Assembly (NCBI GenBank): GCA_964345225.1
Contig: CAYFQB010000017.1
Span: 31,516 to 95,515 of the forward strand
Length of the DNA: 64,000 bases
Source of the DNA: CAYFQB01 sp964345225
GTDB lineage: Bacteria; Nitrospirota; Thermodesulfovibrionia; Thermodesulfovibrionales; UBA6898
Reading direction: 5' to 3'
The notes below the pieces were generated by a model, which was not told the DNA's origin, searched no databases, and worked only from the letters and a program-made list of their open reading frames with translations. Both the position numbers and the translations under genes were made by a program. Positions 25,791-33,861 of the stretch are shown here, in pieces; the first letter of the stretch is position 1, and each line of letters opens with the position of its first letter.

Positions 25791-27749
25791 TTATACATCC
25801 TCCACAACAATCTCTTCAAAACAGTCTTCGGGAATTTCCTTTATGAATCTTGATGGTCTTAAAAATCCAATGGCGTTCCAGTCCTCTGCAGCAACAGGGT
25901 AGCAAAGGTAAAGCGCTCCTTTTGCCCTTGTTGTACTTACATAAAAAAGTCTCCTCTCCTCCTCTTCATCATCGTTCTTCAGGGCTTTTGCAGATGGGAA
26001 CCTGCCATCATTCAGGCCTATTATAAATACCACTTCCCATTCAAGGCCCTTTGCCTGATGTACAGTTGAAAGAACGACCTTCCCGTCGAATTCTTCCCCC
26101 GCTTCTGCTTCAGCATCTGTTACACCCTGAAGTGCCAGATCGCTCAAAAATGTCTCAAGGGAGTCATACCTCAATGCAAATCTCCTCATCTGCTCAATGT
26201 CCTCTATTCGCATCTCGGCATTGGGATAATGGCTGTAAAGGTGCTCCTCATACCCATGCCTTAAAATGCAATCTATTGCTTCAGAAGGCATTGAATAATA
26301 TCTTTCATTATTCAGTTCCCTTAACATATCTAGAAAAAGATTGAAGCCTTCTACAGCCTTTCTCGGTATCAATCTGTAAGCATCGAATATCGAATCAACC
26401 GGTCTTTCTGAGGCTTCAATAAAATTCCATAATTTACCTGCTGTAATGTTGCCTATCCCCGGTATGAGTTTCAGAATCCTCTTCCAGCTTATCTCATCGT
26501 GTTGATTAACGATGACCCTCAAGAACGATAGTATGTCTTTTATATGTGCCTGCTCAAAAAACTTCAGCCCTGACCTTACCTCAAAAGGTATCCCCCTTTT
26601 CTGAAACTCCATCTGCAACTCCATAGACTGGTAATGTGACCTGTACAGAACCGCTATCTCATCAAAAGACCTGCCGTCTGAGTTCAGATCAATCACAACC
26701 GAAGCAACATACTCTGCCTGTTCAAAAATATCCTTCAACGGCACAATATTGGGAACTTCTCCAGATTTTAAGACAGAATGAAGTTCTTTGCTGAACTGCT
26801 GCTTATTATTGGATATGATCTGATTGGCCAATCTGAGTATTTCAGGAGTTGACCTGTAGTTTGTGGTTAGTTTGAATATTGCCGTATCTTTATATCTGTC
26901 AGGAAATCTGAGAATATTTTCGAAATCAGCGCCCCTGAATGAATAAATTGACTGAGCATCATCCCCGACAACCATTAAATTCATTGTTTCTCCCGCAATC
27001 AGATCAATGATCTCTGCCTGAAGTTTGTTGGTATCCTGATATTCATCTACGAGGATCTGTCTGAACTTCAATGAATAATATTCCCGTATGTTCTCATTTT
27101 CTTCAAGAATCATTTTCCACCTGACAAGAAGGTCGTCAAAGTCCACAAGATTCAGCGAAAGCTTCTTTTTTTCGTATATCTTCACTATCTTTTTAACATA
27201 ATCGAGCGTATTCACAAAATGAGGAAACCTACTGAGAACTATATCATCTATTCCAAGGCCTGTATTTTTAGTCAGGCTGCATATCTCTGAAAGAACAGCA
27301 CCTTTCGGAAGGATGGTTCCTTTCTTATACACATCTGAAATGCATGCCTCAAAAAGCTCCCTTGTATCTTCCCTGTCGAGGATGGAAAATCCCTCCCTGT
27401 AACCTGCAAGAAGATAATGTCTTCTTAGTATCAGGTTGCCTATATGATGAAAGGTTCCGCCCAGTAATCCCTGAATATTCCTCCCTATCAACTGCTCCAC
27501 CCTCCTCATCATCTCTTTTGCAGCCTTGTTAGTAAATGTCAAAAGCAGAATATTCTCAGGACTTATTCCGGTCTCTATAAGCCAGGCAACTCTGTAAGTC
27601 ACAACTCTTGTCTTTCCTGTACCTGCACCTGCCAGTACAAGTGCCGGCCCGTTCTGATGCATTACAGCAGTATACTGTTCAGGATTAAGCTCTCTACTGT
27701 AATCCACCTTAAGGGCTGGGGATTCTCTGTGCAGATAGTACTTCTTCAT
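25791..27749 (-). CDS. UvrD/PcrA-type SF1 DNA helicase
   Basis: A 652-residue superfamily 1A 3'-5' helicase acting in repair and replication restart. Walker A is AGAGTGKTR (residues 40-48); the Q motif LNPEQYTAV lies at 21-29. Further motifs are VDEYQDTN, DDAQSIYSFRGA, TTNYRST, and near the C-terminus STVHQAKGLEWEVVFI and RRLFYVSTTRAK. Length is slightly short of UvrD (about 720), lacking the C-terminal Tudor-like tail. It is divergent from yajC across a repeat array. An extended -10 (TGT-TAAAAT, 27765-27757) ends seven bases before the ATG. Confidence 0.95.
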   Translation of the reverse strand: MKKYYLHRESPALKVDYSRELNPEQYTAVMHQNGPALVLAGAGTGKTRVVTYRVAWLIETGISPENILLLTFTNKAAKEMMRRVEQLIGRNIQGLLGGTFHHIGNLILRRHYLLAGYREGFSILDREDTRELFEACISDVYKKGTILPKGAVLSEICSLTKNTGLGIDDIVLSRFPHFVNTLDYVKKIVKIYEKKKLSLNLVDFDDLLVRWKMILEENENIREYYSLKFRQILVDEYQDTNKLQAEIIDLIAGETMNLMVVGDDAQSIYSFRGADFENILRFPDRYKDTAIFKLTTNYRSTPEILRLANQIISNNKQQFSKELHSVLKSGEVPNIVPLKDIFEQAEYVASVVIDLNSDGRSFDEIAVLYRSHYQSMELQMEFQKRGIPFEVRSGLKFFEQAHIKDILSFLRVIVNQHDEISWKRILKLIPGIGNITAGKLWNFIEASERPVDSIFDAYRLIPRKAVEGFNLFLDMLRELNNERYYSMPSEAIDCILRHGYEEHLYSHYPNAEMRIEDIEQMRRFALRYDSLETFLSDLALQGVTDAEAEAGEEFDGKVVLSTVHQAKGLEWEVVFIIGLNDGRFPSAKALKNDDEEEERRLFYVSTTRAKGALYLCYPVAAEDWNAIGFLRPSRFIKEIPEDCFEEIVVEDV

Positions 27750-27756
27750 TCATGAT

Positions 27757-27765
27757 ATTTTAACA
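27757..27765 (-). promoter_or_regulatory. Extended -10 element of the helicase gene
   Basis: TGT followed by TAAAAT on the minus strand ends seven bases before the ATG at 27749. There is no clear -35 and no ribosome-binding site, so a leaderless transcript is possible. Confidence 0.4.
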
Positions 27766-27865
27766 AACACTGCAACTTTTATATTTAGAAAATCACGATC
27801 ATAAAAAATTGGTTCTTTTCCAATTTGGTTGCCGGAAAAGTAATTTACCAAATCCGTTTTAAAAA

Positions 27866-28195
27866 GCATGGATCATGGTGCAGGGCGCATAGCACAATAG
27901 GTTACGTCATACGGTTACGGTTACGAGGCCCGTTTACTCTTCGCATGGCGCATGGCGCTCGGCGCATAGCGTTCTTTTTTTACACCTCACCCCTTACTCC
28001 TTACTTTTCACTCCTTACTTTTTACTCCTTACTTTCCTTTGCCTACTCCTTACTTTTCACTTTTAACGTTTACTCGCCTCTAGTTTTCAATCTTCAATAT
28101 TCAATTTTCAATTTTCAATCCCTAAATCCCTGAATTCCTCAATTTTCAATTTTCAATTTTCAATTAACGATCTCCTCACTCCTTATCTTGATAAA
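27866..28195. repeat. Heptanucleotide repeat array, about 46 units in one phase
   Basis: The divergent gap between the helicase and yajC (27750-28274) holds successive families: GCGCATA, a GGTTACG block, GCGCATG, CTCCTTA/CTTTTCA, then CAATTTT/TTTCAAT. The 7-nt register is unbroken from the first to the last family. The promoters of both flanking genes must lie at its edges. Confidence 0.9.
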
Positions 28196-28235
28196 AAAAC
28201 CTTAAAGAAGGTATATTACATAATTAATCTTTTCT

Positions 28236-28268
28236 CTCCTCGGCGAGTCTGCCGAGGCAGACAGGAGG
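28236..28268 (+). promoter_or_regulatory. Mutually exclusive hairpins over the yajC ribosome-binding site
   Basis: CTCGGC (28239-28244) pairs with GCCGAG (28251-28256), or alternatively GTCTGC (28247-28252) pairs with GCAGAC (28257-28262). CTCCT (28236-28240) could pair with the AGGAG of the yajC Shine-Dalgarno (28263-28267). The pairs cannot all form together, so this could be a leader switch. Confidence 0.4.
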
Positions 28269-28274
28269 TGTGAA

Positions 28275-28598
28275 ATGTTTACAGATATAGCTTGGGCTAT
28301 GGCACCAGCGCAGGGAGGCGAGGGGCAGGGCAGCGGATTAATAGGCTTTCTTCCTCTTGTTCTGATATTTGTTATATTTTATTTCCTGCTTATACGTCCC
28401 CAGCAGAAAAGGGCTAAAGATCATAGAACAATGATAGAAAATCTGAAAAAAGGCGATAAAGTAATAACATCAGGTGGATTGTATGGCGTAATAGAAGAAG
28501 TCCGGACTAATACTATTACAGTAAAGATCGCTGAAAATGTGAGAATTAAGCTCGGCAAGGCATACGTTGCCACAGTAAGACAGGCAGAAGATGATTAA
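28275..28598 (+). CDS. yajC: Preprotein translocase subunit YajC
   Basis: YajC is a single-span inner-membrane protein associated with SecDF. The 107 residues have the membrane segment FLPLVLIFVIFYFLLIRPQ (near residues 25-43) and the conserved start of the cytoplasmic domain, QQKRAKDHR, followed by GDKVITSGGLYGVI. AGGAGGTG lies four bases before the ATG. It precedes secD and secF, the standard order; a 197-nt gap with no gene separates it from secD. Confidence 0.95.
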   Translation: MFTDIAWAMAPAQGGEGQGSGLIGFLPLVLIFVIFYFLLIRPQQKRAKDHRTMIENLKKGDKVITSGGLYGVIEEVRTNTITVKIAENVRIKLGKAYVATVRQAEDD

Positions 28599-28795
28599 CT
28601 GTTCGGTCTTTTGTAATAAAATGCTATACAGTTCTTTCAATTTAATAAATATCTTGAGTTTTAATTTTTTTTCCTGAAAAGTTTGCGATTTGCAATCTGA
28701 AAGTAGCAGTCTGTGTTTATTTATCCATTTCTGGTTATGTCTGCGATATTCTCATTGTTAAATTTTGGTAATATTTCTCTAGTCGTGGAGGCTTA

Positions 28796-30418
28796 ATGAA
28801 AAAGGACGTTAGATGGAGATTCTCGCTAATTGCAATAACTGTTGTTATTGCTGTTATTTTCTTTCTTCCCAATACTCCTCTATTCAAATACATGCCTGAG
28901 TGGTGGCAGCAGAACTTGCCAAACAGGGGGATTGTCCTGGGGCTGGATCTGCAGGGCGGTATTCACCTTGAATTTGAAGTCGAAGGCGATAAGGCTGTTG
29001 AGTCAAATGTTGAAAGATATGCTTTTTATGTTAAAGAGACACTAAAGAAAAAAAAGCTTGAGGCTGAGGTAAAGAGAAACGGTATAAATATCGAGATTTC
29101 CCCTAACAGCGCGGATATTGAAAACATGGTCAAAGAAGACTATCCAAATTTAGACATCGTCTCATCACGAGAGAATCTCATTCTCAAACTCTCAGACAGT
29201 GAATTCTCAAGAATAAAAGACAATGCTTCTGAACAGGCACTTGAGACTATACGTAACAGGATAGATCAGTTTGGAGTTGCTGAACCAACAATTCACAGGC
29301 AGGGAGATAACGAAATAGTTGTGCAGCTGCCAGGGGTTAAAGACCCCAGGAGGGCAATAGATCTTATCGGTAAAACTGCACTTCTGGAGTTTAAGCTAGT
29401 TGATGATGAAGCATCTATTGCAGCCAAGTTACCGCAGATACTACCTCCGGGTGGAGAAGAAGAGTTATTAGCCGAATTTGCAGACAAGATTCCCCCTAAA
29501 GATGAAATTCTGTTCTTGAAGGATAAAAACAGGCAGACGGGTGTTATTACTAAATCTCCCATACTGCTTAAGAAAAAGACCCTCCTGACCGGTGACCTCT
29601 TAAGCGAGGCAAGGGTCAACCTCGATTCCGAGTTCGGCGAGCCTTATGTATCAATATCCTTCAATTCTGAAGGCGCAAAACGCTTTGAAGAAATTACAGG
29701 CGCCAATGTCAAAAGGAGACTTGCGATAATCCTTGACAACTCTGTTTATTCAGCACCTGTCATCCAGGAAAAAATTTCCGGGGGCGATGCTAGGATAAGC
29801 GGGAGGTTCAGCATGGATGAAGCAAAGGACCTCGCCATTGTATTGAAGGCCGGTGCACTGCCAGCTCCTCTGAAGATGCTCCAGAACGTTACTGTGGGCC
29901 CTTCGCTGGGCAGGGATTCTATCGAGGCAGGGAAGATCGCAGGCATAATTGCAACTATTCTTGTTGTTGTATTCATGATTATCTATTACAGACTCTCAGG
30001 GGTTATTGCAGACTTTGCTCTGTCCCTGAATATTATACTTCTCCTGGGTGCAATGGCTTCACTTAAAGCAACTCTTACCCTTCCTGGAATTGCAGGCATA
30101 ATACTCGCCATAGGAATGGCAGTCGACTCAAATGTACTTATGTTCGAAAGGATCAGAGAAGAGATAAGGACCGGGAAACCTCCTCGCTCTGCAATCGATT
30201 CAGGCTACAGCAAGGCATTCTGGACCATCTTCGATTCTCATGTAACAACATTAATCACAGCAGCGGTATTGTTTCAGTTCGGAACAGGACCTATCAAGGG
30301 TTTTGCCGTAACCCTTAGTCTGGGAGTTGCGATTAACCTTTACACTGCACTTATCGGCACAAAATCTGTTTTTGACCTCATAACCAGCAGATACAAAATA
30401 GAGAAATTAAGCATATAG
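28796..30418 (+). CDS. secD: Protein translocase subunit SecD
   Basis: SecD with SecF uses the proton gradient to help pull proteins through SecYEG. The 540-residue protein has a first membrane helix (residues 8-26), the periplasmic P1 region starting GLDLQGGIHLEFEV, a head domain, and five C-terminal helices with GIAGIILAIGMAVDSNVLMFERIREE split across them. GGAGG lies six bases before the ATG. secF follows 24 nt later. Confidence 0.97.
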   Translation: MKKDVRWRFSLIAITVVIAVIFFLPNTPLFKYMPEWWQQNLPNRGIVLGLDLQGGIHLEFEVEGDKAVESNVERYAFYVKETLKKKKLEAEVKRNGINIEISPNSADIENMVKEDYPNLDIVSSRENLILKLSDSEFSRIKDNASEQALETIRNRIDQFGVAEPTIHRQGDNEIVVQLPGVKDPRRAIDLIGKTALLEFKLVDDEASIAAKLPQILPPGGEEELLAEFADKIPPKDEILFLKDKNRQTGVITKSPILLKKKTLLTGDLLSEARVNLDSEFGEPYVSISFNSEGAKRFEEITGANVKRRLAIILDNSVYSAPVIQEKISGGDARISGRFSMDEAKDLAIVLKAGALPAPLKMLQNVTVGPSLGRDSIEAGKIAGIIATILVVVFMIIYYRLSGVIADFALSLNIILLLGAMASLKATLTLPGIAGIILAIGMAVDSNVLMFERIREEIRTGKPPRSAIDSGYSKAFWTIFDSHVTTLITAAVLFQFGTGPIKGFAVTLSLGVAINLYTALIGTKSVFDLITSRYKIEKLSI

Positions 30419-30442
30419 ATTAATGACCTGTAAGGAGGCAGG

Positions 30443-31354
30443 ATGTTAGAGATTCTCAAAAAGACCAACATAGACTTTATCGGTAAAAGATATATTACGT
30501 TTATCGTTTCCGGTACTTTTACTATTCTCGGCATTATAGTCATTATACAGATTGCAACAGGCAAGGCAAACCTCGGTATAGACTTTGCCGGTGGCACAGC
30601 CATACAGCTTAGATTTGAACAATATGTTCCACTTCAAAGCATCAGGTCCGCACTGGAATCAGGCGGTATGAAAGACTTCGACCTTCAGGATATTCCAGCT
30701 GAAAACAAGGTGCTTATCAGGACAAAGGAATCTGAAGGCGACCTCAACAAAATAGCGGATAACATTACATCTGTAATAAACCAGAATTTACCTGACAGTA
30801 AATATATAGTTGACTCAACAACAGCTATCGGCCCAAAAGTAGGGAAGAGGCTCAGAAACATAGCAGCCAAAGCCATAGCCATGGCTGCTATCGGCATTCT
30901 GGTTTATGTCGGGTTCAGGTTTAAATATCAGTTCGGAGTCGGCGCAACTATCGCCACATTCCATGATGTGCTCGCTGTCCTTTCGATATTCTACATCATG
31001 GGCAATGAAATAAACCTGATTGTTGTATCCGCACTCCTTACTATAGCAGGATATTCTCTTACAGACACTGTGGTAGTATATGACCGGATAAGGGAAAACA
31101 TGAGGAAACAACTTAAAGAACCTGTAAAGAATGTTATCAACAGAAGTATAAATGAGGTTCTTTCAAGAACCATAATAACCTCTGTCACCACCCTGTTAGC
31201 TGTCGGTGCCCTGTTCTTCCTGGGTGGGGAGGTTATACATGACTTTGCTTTTGCAATCATTCTCGGTGTAGTTGTTGGCACCTATTCGTCCATTTTTGTC
31301 GCCAGTCCCATATTACTTCTCTGGAAGACGAAAAGGCCATTTGCTAAAAAGTAA
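30443..31354 (+). CDS. secF: Protein translocase subunit SecF
   Basis: SecF is the shorter RND-type partner of SecD. The 303 residues include the first helix (about 18-38), the conserved LGIDFAGGTAIQLRF, and the C-terminal membrane block with GYSLTDTVVVYDRIRENM. AAGGAGG precedes the ATG. The gene ends at 31354; an array of heptanucleotide repeats separates it from recJ. Confidence 0.97.
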   Translation: MLEILKKTNIDFIGKRYITFIVSGTFTILGIIVIIQIATGKANLGIDFAGGTAIQLRFEQYVPLQSIRSALESGGMKDFDLQDIPAENKVLIRTKESEGDLNKIADNITSVINQNLPDSKYIVDSTTAIGPKVGKRLRNIAAKAIAMAAIGILVYVGFRFKYQFGVGATIATFHDVLAVLSIFYIMGNEINLIVVSALLTIAGYSLTDTVVVYDRIRENMRKQLKEPVKNVINRSINEVLSRTIITSVTTLLAVGALFFLGGEVIHDFAFAIILGVVVGTYSSIFVASPILLLWKTKRPFAKK

Positions 31355-31361
31355 GGATAAA

Positions 31362-31620
31362 AAGCGGGGTGCTAGGAGCAGGGAGCAAAGTGAAAAGTAA
31401 GAAGTAAGAAGTAGGAAGTAAGCAGTAGGCAGTAAGCACAAATAAAGAACAGGCAAAAGTAAACCCGCCTTAGGCGGGTAAAGGTAGAGGTAAAGAAAAA
31501 TAGGAAGTAAGCAGTAAACAGTAGACAGTAAAAAGAACGCCATGCGCCGAGCGCCATGCGCCATGCAATGAGTAAACGGGCGTCGTTACCGTAACCGTTT
31601 AACGATAATCTCGTTACTAA
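31362..31620. repeat. Heptanucleotide repeat array, reverse orientation
   Basis: The gap secF-recJ is almost wholly repeat: AGAAGTA/AGCAGTA units, an ACCCGCC-TTAGGCG palindrome (about 31463-31481), more GTAAG units, CCATGCG units, then the AACGGGCGTCGTTACCGTAA block. Read on the minus strand, the families come in the same order as in the array at 27866-28195. Confidence 0.9.
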
Positions 31621-31624
31621 TTCT

Positions 31625-33367
31625 ATGCACAGAAGATGGTTCGTAAACAGAACAAATCCCGAATATATTAGCTACTTATCAAATGCTGCATCAATATCAC
31701 CGGTCCTTGCGCAAATCCTTATAAACAGAGGGGTAAAGACTGTTGACGATATTAACGGATTCCTGAATCCGGAGCTTGGAAACATCACAGACCCGTTTGA
31801 ACTCCATGATATTCCCAGGGCCGTTGCCAGAATAAATGATGCATTGAGCAGAAATCAAAGGATTCTCATACACGGAGACTATGATGCCGATGGCCTTTGT
31901 GCTACTGCTATAGTTTATAAGGCACTTTCATTTCTCGGTGCAGACTGCATTTATTTTATACCAAACAGGTTTATCCATGGCTATGGGTTTAATCCTGATG
32001 GAGTTAAAAAGGCAAAGGAATCAGGGGCCGCACTTATAATCACCGTTGATTGCGGTATAACATCATTCGAGGCTGTCGACATGTCTAATAAAGAGGGCAT
32101 AGACGTCATCATAACAGACCATCATGAACCACTGACGAGTAATAAGTGGAAGGATTTAAAGCTACTCAGTCCTCAAGCCTCACTCCTCACTGATTACTTA
32201 TTGCCTGATGCATTAGCTGTCATCAACCCTAAAATAGCAGGCCGCAACCCGCAACTCGTAAACCTCTCCGGTGCAGGCATTGCTCTCAAACTGGTCCAGG
32301 CATTAATCACTATTAACGATTCCCCGTTAACAATTCAGGATTTTTTAGATCTTGCAACTCTTGGCACAATCGCCGATGTAGTACCTATAACAGGAGAAAA
32401 CAGGGTTATTGTAAGGAACGGGCTTCATTTTATCAATAAAAGTACACGTCCTGGCATAAGGGCTCTTACAAAGATATCGGGCATGGAAGGTAAAAAGATC
32501 AAGGCAGGTAACCTTTCCTTTTCACTAATACCGAGACTTAATGCTGCCGGAAGAATTGGTGATCCTGCTGATGTCGTGAAACTGCTCACAACAGACTCTC
32601 ATGATAAGGCAAGCGAAGTTGCACTATGGCTTGACAGACTGAACTCAAAAAGACAGCATATAGAAGAAGAACTGTTTCAGGATGTTATTAAAAAACTTGA
32701 GGGCAAAAATACATCTTCAGCAATCGTGCTTGCCTCAGAGACATGGCATCAGGGTGTTATCGGGATAGTCGCCTCAAGGATAGTTGAACAGTTTTACAGG
32801 CCAACGATTTTGTTCTCGATAGAAGACGGCATAGCAAAAGGCTCTGCAAGAAGCATCAAGTCCTTTGATATCTGCAAGGCACTTTCTGACTGCAGTGAAT
32901 TTCTGTTAAGTTTCGGCGGACATAAGCAGGCAGCCGGTGCAAGGCTTGACGCTAAAAAATTAGATTCTTTCGAAAAAAAGTTATGTTCGCTCTTTGATTC
33001 GGCAGATGATGTTGAGTTAACGCCTTCTATAAAGATAGATGCTGATATAAGCCTTTCAGAGATTAATTTCAACCTTATAAAAGAGCTGAGTTTGCTTGAG
33101 CCACTTGGATATGGCAATCCCGAACCACTCTTGGGATCAAAAATGCTTGAAGTCATCTCTCCACGTATAGTCGGTGGTGACCATATAAAAATGAAACTCC
33201 GTCACAAATCGTATTATGTAGAGGCAATAGGTTTTGATATGGGCGGGCTTTTCGAAAATCTCAATATTTCAACTGCTATCGATGCTGTTTTCACACCCAC
33301 TATTAACGAGTGGAATAGTGGCAGATATCTCCAGCTTATTCTCAGGGCATTCAGACCAAGCGAGTAA
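31625..33367 (+). CDS. recJ: Single-stranded-DNA exonuclease RecJ
   Basis: RecJ degrades 5' ends of single-stranded DNA in recombination and mismatch repair. The 580-residue protein has the DHH motifs HGDYDADGLCATAI, ITVDCGITS and ITDHHEP, the DHHA1 region (FGGHKQAAGA) and a C-terminal OB-like part. An unusual insert of about 23 residues sits between DHHEP and LPDALAVINPK. Its DNA (about 32165-32205) looks like heptanucleotide repeat. The ATG directly follows a repeat array and lacks a Shine-Dalgarno. Confidence 0.95.
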   Translation: MHRRWFVNRTNPEYISYLSNAASISPVLAQILINRGVKTVDDINGFLNPELGNITDPFELHDIPRAVARINDALSRNQRILIHGDYDADGLCATAIVYKALSFLGADCIYFIPNRFIHGYGFNPDGVKKAKESGAALIITVDCGITSFEAVDMSNKEGIDVIITDHHEPLTSNKWKDLKLLSPQASLLTDYLLPDALAVINPKIAGRNPQLVNLSGAGIALKLVQALITINDSPLTIQDFLDLATLGTIADVVPITGENRVIVRNGLHFINKSTRPGIRALTKISGMEGKKIKAGNLSFSLIPRLNAAGRIGDPADVVKLLTTDSHDKASEVALWLDRLNSKRQHIEEELFQDVIKKLEGKNTSSAIVLASETWHQGVIGIVASRIVEQFYRPTILFSIEDGIAKGSARSIKSFDICKALSDCSEFLLSFGGHKQAAGARLDAKKLDSFEKKLCSLFDSADDVELTPSIKIDADISLSEINFNLIKELSLLEPLGYGNPEPLLGSKMLEVISPRIVGGDHIKMKLRHKSYYVEAIGFDMGGLFENLNISTAIDAVFTPTINEWNSGRYLQLILRAFRPSE

Positions 33368-33440
33368 AAAAAGGGGCCAAGGGTCCTCCCGACATGAAGT
33401 CGGGGTACCACCTTTTTCAATGCATTCTTGGTAAATTAAG

Positions 33441-33671
33441 TAGTTGGACATATTCCTTTCGCTCCCTAGAGGTAAATTTTTACCCGTTAAATGGCTCATT
33501 CGCTCGAATTTTTAAACTCCCCCGTAGACGGGTTACCCCGTTTTACGGGGTCAAACAGTGAAAATTCGTCCCGACTTCTCGGGAACGCTTATTTCGCCTC
33601 CCGAAAAAGTCGTGATAAAATGACAGGTGCCAAAAATTTCCCTATGTCCGCTCAAGAAACATGCCCAACTA
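33441..33671. repeat. Dispersed palindromic repeat, copy 1
   Basis: A 231-bp core opens with TAGTTGGACATATTCC and closes with the inverse of TAGTTGGGCATGTTTC, giving imperfect terminal inverted repeats of about 18 bp. Inside are hairpins such as ACCCCGTTTTACGGGGT and CCCGTAGACGGG. An outer module with GTATACCTGC and AAATGCATTT extends to about 33702. There is no transposase. It lies between recJ and rel. Confidence 0.85.
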
Positions 33672-33750
33672 TATAACATGTATACCTGCTTCAAATGCAT
33701 TTTATGCGTTAATATTTTTAAATTCTACCTTCACTTGAACCCTCGAATCC

Positions 33751-33788
33751 CGAAAAGGGACGTTGTTCACGAAAAGGGGCGTTGTTCC
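33751..33788. repeat. Two tandem 19-bp repeats before rel
   Basis: CGAAAAGGGACGTTGTTCA is followed at once by CGAAAAGGGGCGTTGTTCC, 17 of 19 bases identical. A second pair, CGGGGCTTTACG and CGGGACTTTACG, spaced 17 bp, follows at 33791-33819. CCTCGAATCC brackets the block on both sides. No gene is present in 33368-33861. Confidence 0.7.
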
Positions 33789-33850
33789 AACGGGGCTTTA
33801 CGACTACCGGGACTTTACGTCCTCGAATCCTACAATTTCCTCTAAAGTTG

Positions 33851-33856
33851 TATAAT
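33851..33856 (+). promoter_or_regulatory. -10 box of rel
   Basis: TATAAT ends five bases before the rel ATG, and no ribosome-binding site exists. No good -35 lies 16-18 nt upstream. It suggests, without proving, a leaderless or nearly leaderless mRNA. Confidence 0.45.
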
Positions 33857-33861
33857 AAAAT

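Noticed and set aside
27825..31564. Hydrophobic ORFs through the heptad arrays, for example 27825-28133 (+) and 31313-31564 (-), both starting MAHGARR
   Set aside because: Their similarity comes from the shared repeat; the 7-nt period gives Leu-rich peptides with few stops in any frame. No ribosome-binding site or independent conservation is visible.
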